The notes beneath the pieces are model-generated. The model saw only the letters and a list, made by a program, of their open reading frames with translations, ran no database searches and was not told where the DNA came from. Shown in pieces: positions 19,048 through 27,145 of a stretch of DNA of 64,000 nt. Positions within the stretch are counted from its first letter, which is position 1, and each line of letters starts with the position of its first letter. The stretch comes from Clostridiales bacterium (GTDB taxonomy: Bacteria > Bacillota > Clostridia > Monoglobales > WRBX01): assembly GCA_031261985.1 (NCBI GenBank), contig JAISIR010000007.1:62001-126000 (forward strand), in the 5' to 3' direction. The position numbers and the translations under genes were made by a program.

Positions 19048-19116
19048 GGTGATGTGCTGAAAAATGCCGAAAAATGCTGGATTGCTGAATTGCTGAAACA
19101 TAAAGGGGAGATATAA

Positions 19117-19953
19117 ATGTCTTACGAGAATTTTATGCAAGATTACGATGCTAATGATTTGTATGATGTGCAACTTGCTGGGTATGATGAATTGCTGGAT
19201 AAGTATAATCGTAACGAGCGTGTAGGGTTATTTGATTTATCGCTTGATACCATTAAAGACCGTTATAATGATATTGCGTCTAAATCGCTACGAGAGCGTG
19301 GGAAGGAGTTTTATGACGCGGCAATAAAGCGGATTAAACTTGTGATGAATGGGCATTTATCGGATTCTAACGCGATGATATTTAATACTTTGCTAGGGTA
19401 TCAGCTGGTGTATGACCCTGCCGTGAAATCGATTGGTTTTGCCCCGCTAACGACGTTTAATGATGACATGGACATGCTTAATTTAGTTGTAGATAATGAG
19501 GGCAATGGGGTTATTATGACCGATAAAGTGCTATCGTTTAGGAAGCAAGACGAGGGACTATTGAGCTTTAGCGAGAAGAAGGTTTATTTAGGCGCGAAGC
19601 AATTGATAGAGTGTGCGATGGATGAGAGTAAAGATATATTTATTAACCTGGAGGCGACGCGTGAGTTTAAAAAAATGAGGGAAACGGGAGAGATAGTTGA
19701 AGTTTTCCAACCGATTATGGAAAAATACGTCCCGGGGGCTTGGGATTTTGAAAGTGAAGATGCGCGCGAGGTATTGCTTAGTGTTTTACGAGGCGAAAGT
19801 AAGGCTGAGCGGATGGGTGATGTGGTATCTATTGCAAAAATTAGTGCGCTGGAAAAATTAAAGCAGGCAATGGACGAAAAGAACGTTGACAAGCCGAAGA
19901 ATGGTGATATAAAGCCAGGGGAGCCAGGGCCGACAACACCTTTGAAGAAATAG
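19117..19953 (+). CDS. Orphan protein, paralogue 2 of the 18040 family
   Basis: A 278-residue paralogue of the preceding gene's N-terminal domain. It opens with acidic YENFMQDYDANDLYD and shares the RERGKEFYDAAIKRI-like helix and the GVIMTDKVLSF...KKVYLGAKQL core. An extra helical segment precedes the tail. The tail is shorter, with KPGEPGPTTPLKK as a reduced counterpart of the collagen-like end. AAAGGGGAG is six bases before the ATG. It lies 69 bp after the 18040 gene with no terminator between, so the two form an operon. Function unknown. Confidence 0.78.
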   Translation: MSYENFMQDYDANDLYDVQLAGYDELLDKYNRNERVGLFDLSLDTIKDRYNDIASKSLRERGKEFYDAAIKRIKLVMNGHLSDSNAMIFNTLLGYQLVYDPAVKSIGFAPLTTFNDDMDMLNLVVDNEGNGVIMTDKVLSFRKQDEGLLSFSEKKVYLGAKQLIECAMDESKDIFINLEATREFKKMRETGEIVEVFQPIMEKYVPGAWDFESEDAREVLLSVLRGESKAERMGDVVSIAKISALEKLKQAMDEKNVDKPKNGDIKPGEPGPTTPLKK

Positions 19954-20007
19954 ATTGTATAAATGACGGGTATCATACCCCAGGGCAAGCCCTGGGCCCT
20001 CGCGCGC

Positions 20008-20249
20008 CGTCGCAACCGCTCCACTCGGCTTTTGTTTTTGCCAAAATCGCAAAAGCGTCGCCTGTGTTCCGCGTTGCTTCTCTTTATTCCCAAAAAGTGA
20101 AACCAACTTTTTGGGAGCCCTTTTTAATAAAGCCTAGACACTCCGGCGTGAGTAAATCACGCCTGCGTTGCTAAAGTGATAAAGTAATAAAATTGCATAA
20201 AACGCAATTTTATACAAATAAAACGAAAAGCGCGTTTTGCGGGAGCCCT
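20008..20249. repeat. Dispersed repeats A (20008-20121) and B (20139-20249)
   Basis: Both are units of about 110 bp ending in a hairpin and GGGAGCCCT. The A-B pair recurs at 40621-40730 and 40748-40858 with the same order and spacing. A copies also occur at 9165 and 26988. The region 19954-20417 otherwise holds only a GC-rich stretch at 20250-20300 and hairpins. Confidence 0.82.
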
Positions 20250-20302
20250 TGCGCGTTCGGTTCCGCGGCTGCGCCGCGGGGTATTAAACCCGGCTGTCGG
20301 AG

Positions 20303-20339
20303 TAAAAAATGATTCTGTGCAAGCACAATCATTTTTTAC
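20303..20339. terminator. Hairpin with A/T runs, likely bidirectional terminator
   Basis: A stem of about 16 bp with a two-base bulge around a two-base loop, flanked by A6 and T6. It lies 350 bp after the 19117 gene and is its first good terminator on the plus strand. Confidence 0.65.
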
Positions 20340-20348
20340 CCCTCGAAT

Positions 20349-20396
20349 AAAAAAATAAAGCAAATGGGTATTTTAAAACTTATCCATTTGCTTTTA
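20349..20396 (-). terminator. Terminator of the zinc-ribbon gene
   Basis: Perfect 11-bp stem AAAGCAAATGG (20357-20367) with 20384-20394. On the minus strand the stem is followed by a T-rich run. Confidence 0.8.
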
Positions 20397-20417
20397 TTAT
20401 TGTGTGATGTAATTATA

Positions 20418-21971
20418 CTATCTTATATTGCTTGGCAGTGGGCTAGAAGAGTTTGAAGGCAGTGGTGAGGCGGTGGCAGGCGGGGTTTCGCCTGGGGCAT
20501 AGTATTTATGGCAAGTGCTAATGCCGCCAGTTTGGATATTAGTTATGGTTAAAACATCGCCGCTAATTGCTACCCGTTGTTGATAACAATCCTTACCATT
20601 TTTTGCGTAGACTACATCGTCGCTCATGCGATATTGGATGTTTACGTTGGCTTGGTTTTTATTATTCGGAGATTGTGAATAGTCAATTAAATACGTTCCG
20701 TCGTCGTTATATTGCAGGATATAAGATAGATTATCCGCCTCCCACTTATTGGCGACAAGCATGGCTTTTACGTTTCTATTAGGTGTATAATCGATATTTG
20801 GGAGCGGTTCATCGGGGATAGCAAGTATGCTAAGACCAGCCGAATAAATAGCTATTTTGTGCCATACGCCATTGTTGATATATTCAGGTGAGCCTTGAAG
20901 CACGTCCCATGTGTTTTGCGCAAGTGGGTAGGGGGAAGCTTCGGTAGATAGGATTCCGCTAGCTTTGACGAAAGAGGGAGCGGTAGATGTATCGCCTGCG
21001 GGGGTGGTAGCGGGGGAGGTATCAGGGTTGGTTGGCGTTGGTGATGGCGTTGGTGATGGCGTTGTAGGAGGCGGTGTAGGGGTGGCGGTTGTTGTAGTAG
21101 GGTCGGTGAACCTAAAAGAAGTAATTTTAGTTGTATTATTCTCGGCTGATAGGTCGAAAATTAATCTTGTTTTATTGGTGGAAGGCTCGGTTATATGGTA
21201 GGAGTAGGTGGAAGTTCCGTCGCCATTATCGGTTATAGAATTAACGTCACCTATATGTGAATCGGCGTAGATGTTTCCTGTTTTAGCAGAATTATTCCAA
21301 GCTTGAGTGAACTCGGTGACCGTCATTTTATACTTTAGAGAATCGCCAATATATGGCTCTAAAAAGCTATAGGCGGGGGCAGCGGGTTGAGGTGCGGTGG
21401 AAGGTGCTAAGGTTGGGATAGGTGAAGCCGTGGGGGCAAGGTTGGCGTTATTTATGAACATCTGCAAGACAAGGATGATGGCTATGACGCCGATTATGCC
21501 AATGCCACCGATTATCTTTTGCTTTTTAGTTAGTTTGGCAAGGATTGCCATGCCGACAGGTGCATCATTAGGGATGGTAGCAGGGGTGTAATTTAGGGGG
21601 TCGGCGGGGGTGGCTGGAGCTGGGGAGTTATCTGTTGCCTCAGTGGAAGGGATATCAGCAGGAATATTTGAGGCTTCTGCAGGAGTTTCGGTAGAAACAG
21701 GGGTAGGTGCTTGAGTATATACAGGTGCGCTTGGTGGCTCGGGCTGATATGTGGGCGCAGGTGGGTTAGGCGTTGCAGGTGTTACAGGAGGTGCGCTTTG
21801 TGGACCGACAGGTGCAGCGGGTTGAGTATAATTGGGTGTGGAAGGTGGAGTGGGCTGAGCATAAGGTGAGGAAGGAGGCGTGGCGGTGCTTGGGGCATTG
21901 ACATTTGCACCACAGTTAGGGCAGAAGTTAGTAGGCTCGGTTATGTTGAATCCACAGTTAGTACATATCAT
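20418..21971 (-). CDS. Zinc-ribbon, proline-rich single-pass membrane protein
   Basis: A 517-residue protein with a clear domain order. An N-terminal zinc ribbon has Cys3, Cys6, Cys17 and Cys20 (CTNC, CPNC). A Pro/Thr/Ala-rich region runs to about 140, then one membrane helix (about 152-175, preceded by KLTKKQK). The outer part comprises a beta-rich domain (about 200-290), a Thr/Pro linker, and a second domain of about 150 residues. The type zinc ribbon-TM-exported domain is common in Firmicutes, with roles in envelope sensing. No catalytic motif is visible. GAGGTG precedes the ATG by nine bases. Confidence 0.85.
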   Translation of the reverse strand: MICTNCGFNITEPTNFCPNCGANVNAPSTATPPSSPYAQPTPPSTPNYTQPAAPVGPQSAPPVTPATPNPPAPTYQPEPPSAPVYTQAPTPVSTETPAEASNIPADIPSTEATDNSPAPATPADPLNYTPATIPNDAPVGMAILAKLTKKQKIIGGIGIIGVIAIILVLQMFINNANLAPTASPIPTLAPSTAPQPAAPAYSFLEPYIGDSLKYKMTVTEFTQAWNNSAKTGNIYADSHIGDVNSITDNGDGTSTYSYHITEPSTNKTRLIFDLSAENNTTKITSFRFTDPTTTTATPTPPPTTPSPTPSPTPTNPDTSPATTPAGDTSTAPSFVKASGILSTEASPYPLAQNTWDVLQGSPEYINNGVWHKIAIYSAGLSILAIPDEPLPNIDYTPNRNVKAMLVANKWEADNLSYILQYNDDGTYLIDYSQSPNNKNQANVNIQYRMSDDVVYAKNGKDCYQQRVAISGDVLTITNIQTGGISTCHKYYAPGETPPATASPLPSNSSSPLPSNIR

Positions 21972-22080
21972 GGGTATTTACACCTCGTTAAAATATTATT
22001 TTTCATTAGAAACATTATATCATATCTGGCAAAAAGTGTCAATAAAAAATATCGTTATTTGGATATTCTTATAGGATAAC

Positions 22081-22116
22081 AAAAAACGCGGGAAGTTTTA
22101 AGCTTCGACGCGTTTT
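22081..22116 (-). terminator. Terminator of the 22134 gene
   Basis: AAAACGCG (22083-22090 on the plus strand) pairs with 22109-22116 with an imperfect inner stem. A T-run follows on the minus strand. Confidence 0.75.
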
Positions 22117-22133
22117 GTATACGATATTTTAAT

Positions 22134-23093
22134 TTATAATGATGGACCGATGTTTTTGCTAGGTGGTTTAGGTTTTTGAGTGGTTGCATCATTTGAAGAA
22201 GGACCTCCTGAAAGAAAGCTATCGGCAAAATCTACGATTTGTTGCGCAAGACCTTTTTGATATCCTAAATTACGGGCCTTAATCTCATTTAGATGCTCTC
22301 CAAACTCTTTATCGATAGGGATGCGGTCGTAAGCCATGACAGCCTCGAGAAATTCGACACCACGAGGGTGGAAATTAACAACGGTATCCATCAAAAACGC
22401 AAAGAATTCAGGGCTGGATTTAAATTTTTGGGATTCTTTAAGCACTTCGTTAATCGGCGTGCCGCTAGATAGACTCTCCATAACCTCTAGTGAGGCTTTT
22501 ATATTAGAGCTTTGCATAAGAGCTAGCGGTAAGGCGATAGGTGCAGTTTCGGGGTTATTAAAAAAATCTAATATTAGGTCGACTCGTTTATTCCACTCGT
22601 CAGCAAGTTGCGGGAAAATAATAAAGTTGGCGCGCCATTTTAAAATGTCGGGCTTATCGAGTTTTGTATATTCGCTATTTCGTTTTTGGGTATCTTTGAA
22701 AAAATCTAGTAAAAGTTTGTTATTCATTAAGTTATGGTCGCCAGTTTGGTTGACGTGCCATTTGGCATAATCTAGCCCGCGAGGATGAAAAGAGCCGATT
22801 ATTTTTAAAGTGAAATGATGAGCTTCACTATTTTGCATGAAGTTGTGCATAGGAAGCATGCGATTTACCTGCTCGAAAGAATCGTTATTAGATAAAGCTT
22901 CCATTACTTCTAGCGCGCCTTTTAGCAGGCGTTTTTCGATTCGACGGTCAGAATCAGTGGCCAAGGCTTCTATTTTATTTACTTGACCTTCCCAAGACAG
23001 ACGCTGCTGCGGAATGACTATTTTTTTGCCACGTGAGATAAAATCGTCTAAAACCTCGCGTTCTGATGGTTCATTGGTATTAAAAAGTTCCAT
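22134..23093 (-). CDS. Orphan protein built from two copies of a helical repeat
   Basis: A 319-residue soluble helical protein, family not recognised. It holds an internal duplication of about 100 residues. The first copy has LEVMEALSN and later GSFHPRGLDYAKW; the second has LEVMESLSS and NFHPRGVEFLEAV, in the same order and spacing. The tail is Pro/Ser/Lys-rich (KPKPPSKN). The start is ATG 23091-23093, four bases after GGGGGAG; the frame extends 31 codons upstream but crosses its promoter. A canonical promoter lies at 23136-23164 with no Pho-box-like repeat. It is divergent from rnpB. Confidence 0.78.
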   Translation of the reverse strand: MELFNTNEPSEREVLDDFISRGKKIVIPQQRLSWEGQVNKIEALATDSDRRIEKRLLKGALEVMEALSNNDSFEQVNRMLPMHNFMQNSEAHHFTLKIIGSFHPRGLDYAKWHVNQTGDHNLMNNKLLLDFFKDTQKRNSEYTKLDKPDILKWRANFIIFPQLADEWNKRVDLILDFFNNPETAPIALPLALMQSSNIKASLEVMESLSSGTPINEVLKESQKFKSSPEFFAFLMDTVVNFHPRGVEFLEAVMAYDRIPIDKEFGEHLNEIKARNLGYQKGLAQQIVDFADSFLSGGPSSNDATTQKPKPPSKNIGPSL

Positions 23094-23135
23094 ATTGCTC
23101 CCCCTATAAAAATCAATTATATTAAATACTATACT

Positions 23136-23164
23136 ATTATAACATAAAATTCGTGATTTGTCAA
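23136..23164 (-). promoter_or_regulatory. Promoter of the 22134 gene
   Basis: On the minus strand TTGACA (23164-23159), 17 bp, TATAAT (23141-23136). It is back to back with the rnpB promoter. Confidence 0.88.
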
Positions 23165-23179
23165 GGGTTTTTATACTAA

Positions 23180-23208
23180 TTGACAAAATGCGATTTATAG
23201 TGTATAAT
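23180..23208 (+). promoter_or_regulatory. rnpB promoter
   Basis: TTGACA (23180-23185), 17 bp, TATAAT (23203-23208), placing the RNA start near 23215. Confidence 0.9.
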
Positions 23209-23219
23209 AAAAGATGAAT

Positions 23220-23691
23220 CTAGTGTTTTTGAGATAGGCGGATAGTCGCGTGGCAGATTTTTGGTTTGTCATGAGGAAAGTCCGGGCTTCGTAGGGTAAT
23301 GGTGATAGGTAACGCCTACCGGAGGTAACTCTAGGGAAAGTGCAACAGAAATTAAACTACCTAAAATGCTTGGCTTAGGCTGATGATTTTAGGAAAAGAT
23401 GAAACGGCGAGGTAAGAGCTCACCGGCGCGCAGGCGACTGTGCGGCCTTGTAAACCCCACCAGAAGCAACACCGAATAAGAGGGCGACCCGCCAGCTTGC
23501 GCGAATCATTTTTGGCTTTATGCTAAGGGTGGTTGGCGTGGCACTCTTGAAGGGTGGCTAAAGCTATGCAGCAATGTATAGCGTAGATAGATGACTATAC
23601 AAAAGGAGCGGTGGCGTTTTAGTGCTTTGGCATTTTGCGCTTAGGCTCTTTTGGACAGAACTCGGCTTATAGCCTATCTCAAAAGCACTAG
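23220..23691 (+). ncRNA. rnpB: RNase P RNA (type A-like)
   Basis: This is the catalytic RNA that removes 5' leaders from pre-tRNAs. The landmarks are in order: GAGGAAAGTCCGGGC (from about 23272), GGTAACGCCTACC, AGTGCAACAGAAA, GGTAAGAGCTCACC, a GTAAACCCCACC segment and the closing ACAGAACTCGGCTTATAG. The P1 helix is formed by GAGATAGGC (23231-23239) with GCCTATCTC (23672-23680) and extends outward with CTAGTG and CACTAG. The mature RNA is about 450 nt. The GTAACGCC and GTGCAACAGAAA blocks are those of type A, the type I would expect in many Clostridia. Confidence 0.95.
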
Positions 23692-23753
23692 GTTAACATA
23701 AATTGCATTAGATGTAGTTTAATTCAATTCGGATTAATTTAATTAAAATTAAT

Positions 23754-24056
23754 TTAAAATACACAAGTTTGTTGCAGAGAGGTTAGTTTGAGTTCCCTTT
23801 GCAATTTACTTGTGTATTTTAATATTTTAAGAGTTAAGATACACAAAAAATATAATGGAGAATGTAGAATTGAGAATGTAGAATGAAGGTAATATTTTGC
23901 TTTGCAAAATATTTATATAAAAACGTATTTTTGCGAGCTTGCCGCAAAAATTTGCTCAAAAACATTTCGAAAAATTACTTTTGCAACAACTCTAATATTT
24001 AAAAGTTAAAATATACAGAACTTACACCGCATTAAATGTGAGTGTTCTGTGTATTT
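23754..24056. repeat. Repeat-rich stretch after rnpB
   Basis: No gene is visible in 23692-24079. It holds a perfect 15-bp inverted repeat of the TTGTGTATTTTAA family (23754-23768 with 23808-23822). A palindrome AATATTTTGC-TTT-GCAAAATATT (23891-23913) is shared with 47848-47870. Another inverted repeat of the GTGTATTTT type (about 24003-24056) lies just past the stop of the minus-strand gene and may terminate it. Confidence 0.7.
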
Positions 24057-24079
24057 TTTGTATTAAAATTTTTTAAAAG

Positions 24080-25042
24080 TTAAATTAATTTGGCAACAGT
24101 TGGAATTTTAGGATACACACGCGGCTTGCGTCTTTCAACTATGCCTTGCTTGGCAAGAGCGTCTATTGTTTCACGAACGAACGGTTGCTGTTTTTCTTCC
24201 TCGGTTAGGGCATCATACGACTTGAGATTTTTATATTGCAATTTTTTAAATTGATCTAATTTTCCACTAACTTCTAAAACCTTTTGCTGATACGCAATTT
24301 TGTTTGCAAGTGGTTTAAGCTCTGGGAAAGTCTCGCTAGCGTTTAACACCCACTCCAAATCTTTGTCACAAACAAATTGATTTCTACCGATAAATTCCTC
24401 TATGTTTCTAATACCAATCTCACGCTTAGCAGGGTCTAGGTCAACGCAAAGTTCCATACTCTTTTCTTGGCTAACTCGTGCAGCGTTATATTCTTCGGTT
24501 GTCATACCTGCTTTTTCGCAAATCGTCTTAAATTTATCGCTTGCCTCACGCTCATATTTTAAATATAACCCTGTGCGTTTCAAATATTCGTCTGCAAATT
24601 CCAAAGCGACTTTTTCGACCATTTGTTGCACTTTAGAACCTTCGTAAATATATTCTCCGTTCACATCTTTAACGAAATCTGAAGGTTTACAATGAGGAGT
24701 AAACTCATTGTAATTTTTATGTCTACGCACAGGGTTTCTCTCGTAAATTGCTACTGAAGTGTCTGTCCAATAATACTCTTCGTAACAACCCATAATCATT
24801 GTGCCTTCAGGCAAATCGTGTTTTTTTATCTCATTATATCCCTTTGGCAAACACTCCTTAAACAAATTTTCATTGCTTAATTTTACAGGCTCAAAAAAAG
24901 GGTCTTCTAAATCAACAGAAAAGCAAATCTTTATGTAATTACCTTCGTCTGCAGAATACAGAGCATTATAATTAGCATATCCGTATTTTGGCAATCTAAA
25001 TTTAAATTTTTCTAATACTAATTGTTTTAATTCTTCGGTCAT
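24080..25042 (-). CDS. Orphan protein with Pho-box-like promoter
   Basis: A 320-residue soluble protein I cannot assign. Residues 1-130 look alpha/beta with an aromatic-rich NYNEFTPHCKPSDF segment. Residues 130-290 are helical and charged (YLKRTGLYLKYEREASDKFK, then a helical YQQKVLEVSGKLDQFKKLQY). The tail is basic (VERRKPRVYPKIP). No signal peptide or membrane span. ATG 25040-25042 is chosen because GGGGGAG lies just upstream; the upstream in-frame ATG at 25073 would coincide with the transcription start. Monocistronic. It lies immediately downstream of the PhoP/PhoR-type genes on the same strand but has its own promoter. Confidence 0.75.
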   Translation of the reverse strand: MTEELKQLVLEKFKFRLPKYGYANYNALYSADEGNYIKICFSVDLEDPFFEPVKLSNENLFKECLPKGYNEIKKHDLPEGTMIMGCYEEYYWTDTSVAIYERNPVRRHKNYNEFTPHCKPSDFVKDVNGEYIYEGSKVQQMVEKVALEFADEYLKRTGLYLKYEREASDKFKTICEKAGMTTEEYNAARVSQEKSMELCVDLDPAKREIGIRNIEEFIGRNQFVCDKDLEWVLNASETFPELKPLANKIAYQQKVLEVSGKLDQFKKLQYKNLKSYDALTEEEKQQPFVRETIDALAKQGIVERRKPRVYPKIPTVAKLI

Positions 25043-25083
25043 TTTTACTCCCCCTAGGAAATTTATCATCTGCATTTTTCTGT

Positions 25084-25149
25084 ATTATATCACAAACGGT
25101 AGCTATAGTCAAGCGAAAAAATCAGCCTTTTATGTTAAATTTGTGTTAA
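25084..25149 (-). promoter_or_regulatory. Pho-box-like repeat and promoter of the 24080 gene
   Basis: On the minus strand TTAACA (25149-25144) and TTAACA (25138-25133), 20 bp, -35 TTGACT (25112-25107), 17 bp, TATAAT (25089-25084). Confidence 0.82.
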
Positions 25150-25266
25150 ATATTATGTTTGGACAATGTTCACAAAAATTTCGCAAAAATAGTTTGGATA
25201 GATCAAGAAATTTTGCTCAATTTTTGCAATAACTATTTGCGTGGTAATATTCTCTAAAAAAATAAC

Positions 25267-26079
25267 CTAGTTTACCGCGATGGGTAAAACTAGGTTAAAT
25301 GTTGTGCTTTCGCCCTCTATGCTTTCGACCCATATCCTGCCATTATATAGCTGGATAATGCGTTCGACAATGGAGAGACCAAGACCTGTGCCGCCTGAAT
25401 CGCGGGTTCTGCCATCGTCTATGCGATAGAAGCGTTCAAATAGGCGAGGGATTTGGTTTGGGGCGACGCCTTTGCCGGTGTTAAGTATAGAAATCATAAG
25501 GTTTTTGCCCATGCTACTAACGGTAATATCTACCTTTCCGTTTGGCAGATTATACTTAATTGCGTTGGTTAGCAGGTTAATTAGTACTTGCTTAATACGT
25601 TCGCGATTGGCGTTTACATTAATAGATTTAGCGTCTTTATAATAGGTGTTTACCTTTATATTATCCTTTTGTGCCTGAGGCTCTAGCAGCTCGATACTCT
25701 CGTTAACGATGGTTTCAAACAAGAAGGGGAGGATGTTGGTGTCTTGGTCTAAGTTATCTAGGCGGCTAAGTTCTAAAGTTGCATCGACTAAATGTTGCAG
25801 ACGTTGACTTTCGACCTCGATAATGCCAAGGAAATGTAGGGCTTTTTCGGTATCGTTAATAGCACCAGCCTGAAGGGTTTCTACGAAGCCGATGATAGAC
25901 GTCATAGGTGTTTTAAGCTCGTGAGCGATGTTAGAAACTAGCTCGTTAGAGCTTTTTTCGGTCAATTTTGTTTTATTTTTGTAATGAAGGTTAAATCGGA
26001 ATAAAACCCCGATAGCTATAAGCAGCATAAAAGTGATTATTGCCCAGGCTTCGGGCGGGATAATGCGTAAAAAAACCAT
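25267..26079 (-). CDS. phoR: Sensor histidine kinase, PhoR-like, without external sensor domain
   Basis: A 270-residue kinase with one membrane helix (residues 11-30) and no extracytoplasmic or PAS domain. The HisKA domain has SNIAHELKTPMTSI (phospho-acceptor His53). The HATPase domain has the N box (LINLLTNAIKYN), G1 (NTGKGV), F box (FERFYRID) and G2 (GGTGLGLSI). It follows the response-regulator gene by 56 bp in one operon. The H box and kinase core resemble PhoR, but the sensor region is minimal, so the signal must come through the membrane segment or a partner. The phosphate assignment is inference. Confidence 0.82.
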   Translation of the reverse strand: MVFLRIIPPEAWAIITFMLLIAIGVLFRFNLHYKNKTKLTEKSSNELVSNIAHELKTPMTSIIGFVETLQAGAINDTEKALHFLGIIEVESQRLQHLVDATLELSRLDNLDQDTNILPFLFETIVNESIELLEPQAQKDNIKVNTYYKDAKSINVNANRERIKQVLINLLTNAIKYNLPNGKVDITVSSMGKNLMISILNTGKGVAPNQIPRLFERFYRIDDGRTRDSGGTGLGLSIVERIIQLYNGRIWVESIEGESTTFNLVLPIAVN

Positions 26080-26135
26080 GTTAGTTCCCCCAATTATAAT
26101 GCAGAAATTTTGCGATGCAGGTTGCTTATCTTAAA

Positions 26136-26837
26136 TTACTCCTCGTTCTTCATTTTATAGCCCAGCCCGCGGATAGTTTCGATATAATCCTCGTTCTCGT
26201 CACCGATAAGTCGGCGAAGCTGGCGGATGTGTACATCGATGGTTCGGCTGGTTTCGCCTATAAAATCGTAGCCCCATACCTGGCTGATGATAAACTCGCG
26301 TGTTAGAACTTTGCCCGCGTTTTTGGCAAGCAAAATTAGCAGATCGAACTCTTTTAAAGTAAGCTCTATTTTTTGACCGTTAACATAAACTTCGCGTTTA
26401 TCGATATAAATTGTTAGCTTGCGAATGTGAATCTCGGAAATTATTTTTTCCTGTGATTGCTCGGCTCTGCGAAGCTGGACGCGGATTCGAGTTACAAGCT
26501 CGCGGATAGAGAATGGCTTGGTTATGTAGTCGTCGGCGCCCATTTCTAGTCCTAAAATTCTATCCATTTCTTCGTTGCGCGCGGTCAACATAATGATGGG
26601 GATGTTTTTAGGGATAGGCGAGTTTCTGATGCGTTTGCAGATATCCATACCGTTTGCATCGTTAAGCATGATATCGAGCAAGATAAGGTCGGGCACATGG
26701 TGGCGCAGAGCGTCCATAAACTCGCTTGCAAGCTCAAAAGTATAGACGTCGAAACCCTCGTTTTTTAAGTTATAGTCAAGCAACTCGCGAATGTGGCGTT
26801 CGTCGTCTAGTGCAAAGATTACTTTTGGTTCTTCCAT
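26136..26837 (-). CDS. phoP: OmpR-family response regulator, PhoP-like
   Basis: A 233-residue regulator. The receiver domain has the acidic pair DD at 11-12, the phospho-acceptor Asp55 in DLILLDIML, and the conserved Lys in YITKPFS. The C-terminal winged-helix domain has ELTLKEFDLLILLAKNAG and the closing RTIDVHIRQLRRLIG and RGLGYKM. I chose ATG 26835-26837, nine bases after AGAGGTG; a GTG 12 bases earlier overlaps that Shine-Dalgarno. PhoP, WalR and related regulators are hard to separate by sequence. The Pho-box-like repeats in this window, one next to this operon, make PhoP attractive. Confidence 0.85.
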   Translation of the reverse strand: MEEPKVIFALDDERHIRELLDYNLKNEGFDVYTFELASEFMDALRHHVPDLILLDIMLNDANGMDICKRIRNSPIPKNIPIIMLTARNEEMDRILGLEMGADDYITKPFSIRELVTRIRVQLRRAEQSQEKIISEIHIRKLTIYIDKREVYVNGQKIELTLKEFDLLILLAKNAGKVLTREFIISQVWGYDFIGETSRTIDVHIRQLRRLIGDENEDYIETIRGLGYKMKNEE

Positions 26838-26955
26838 AGTTTTTAACACCTCTATTGAATAATACGCTTCAGCGAAATGAATTCGCTTGCGCTTCTAAAG
26901 AAAATATGTTCAAATTGCCGACAAGCTGGCAATTTGTTTGATTTTAAAAATAAAT

Positions 26956-27099
26956 ACGCTTCGGCGCGAGTGAATCGCACCTGCGCTCGTCGCAACAAAT
27001 TTCGCTAAGCTGGTTTTGCTGAAAACGCAAAACTGCGTATCGCTTTATTTGTTGCTCCTCTTGTCCCACAAAAGCAAAATCGGCTTTTGCGGGAGCCCT
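26956..27099. repeat. Dispersed repeat A copy with a partial B start
   Basis: CGTCGCAAC (26988) to GGGAGCCCT (27099) is repeat A. The 30 bp before it resemble the start of repeat B (CGGCGCGAGTGAATCGCACC). The region 26838-27145 holds nothing else I can name. Confidence 0.75.
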
Positions 27100-27145
27100 T
27101 TAGCTAATATGATATTTTCGGTGACAAGCTACCAAAAATTTAAAA

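Noticed and set aside
18598..19173. Minus-strand frames opposite the 18040 and 19117 genes
   Set aside because: No ribosome binding site, and the plus-strand proteins are supported by paralogy to one another.
20250..20300. GC-rich stretch as an attachment site or origin
   Set aside because: It shows no integrase gene, tRNA end or DnaA-box cluster; it is probably repeat debris.
23691..23706. Another Pho-box-like site after rnpB
   Set aside because: Only one TTAACA half is present (second half TGCATT) and no promoter follows.
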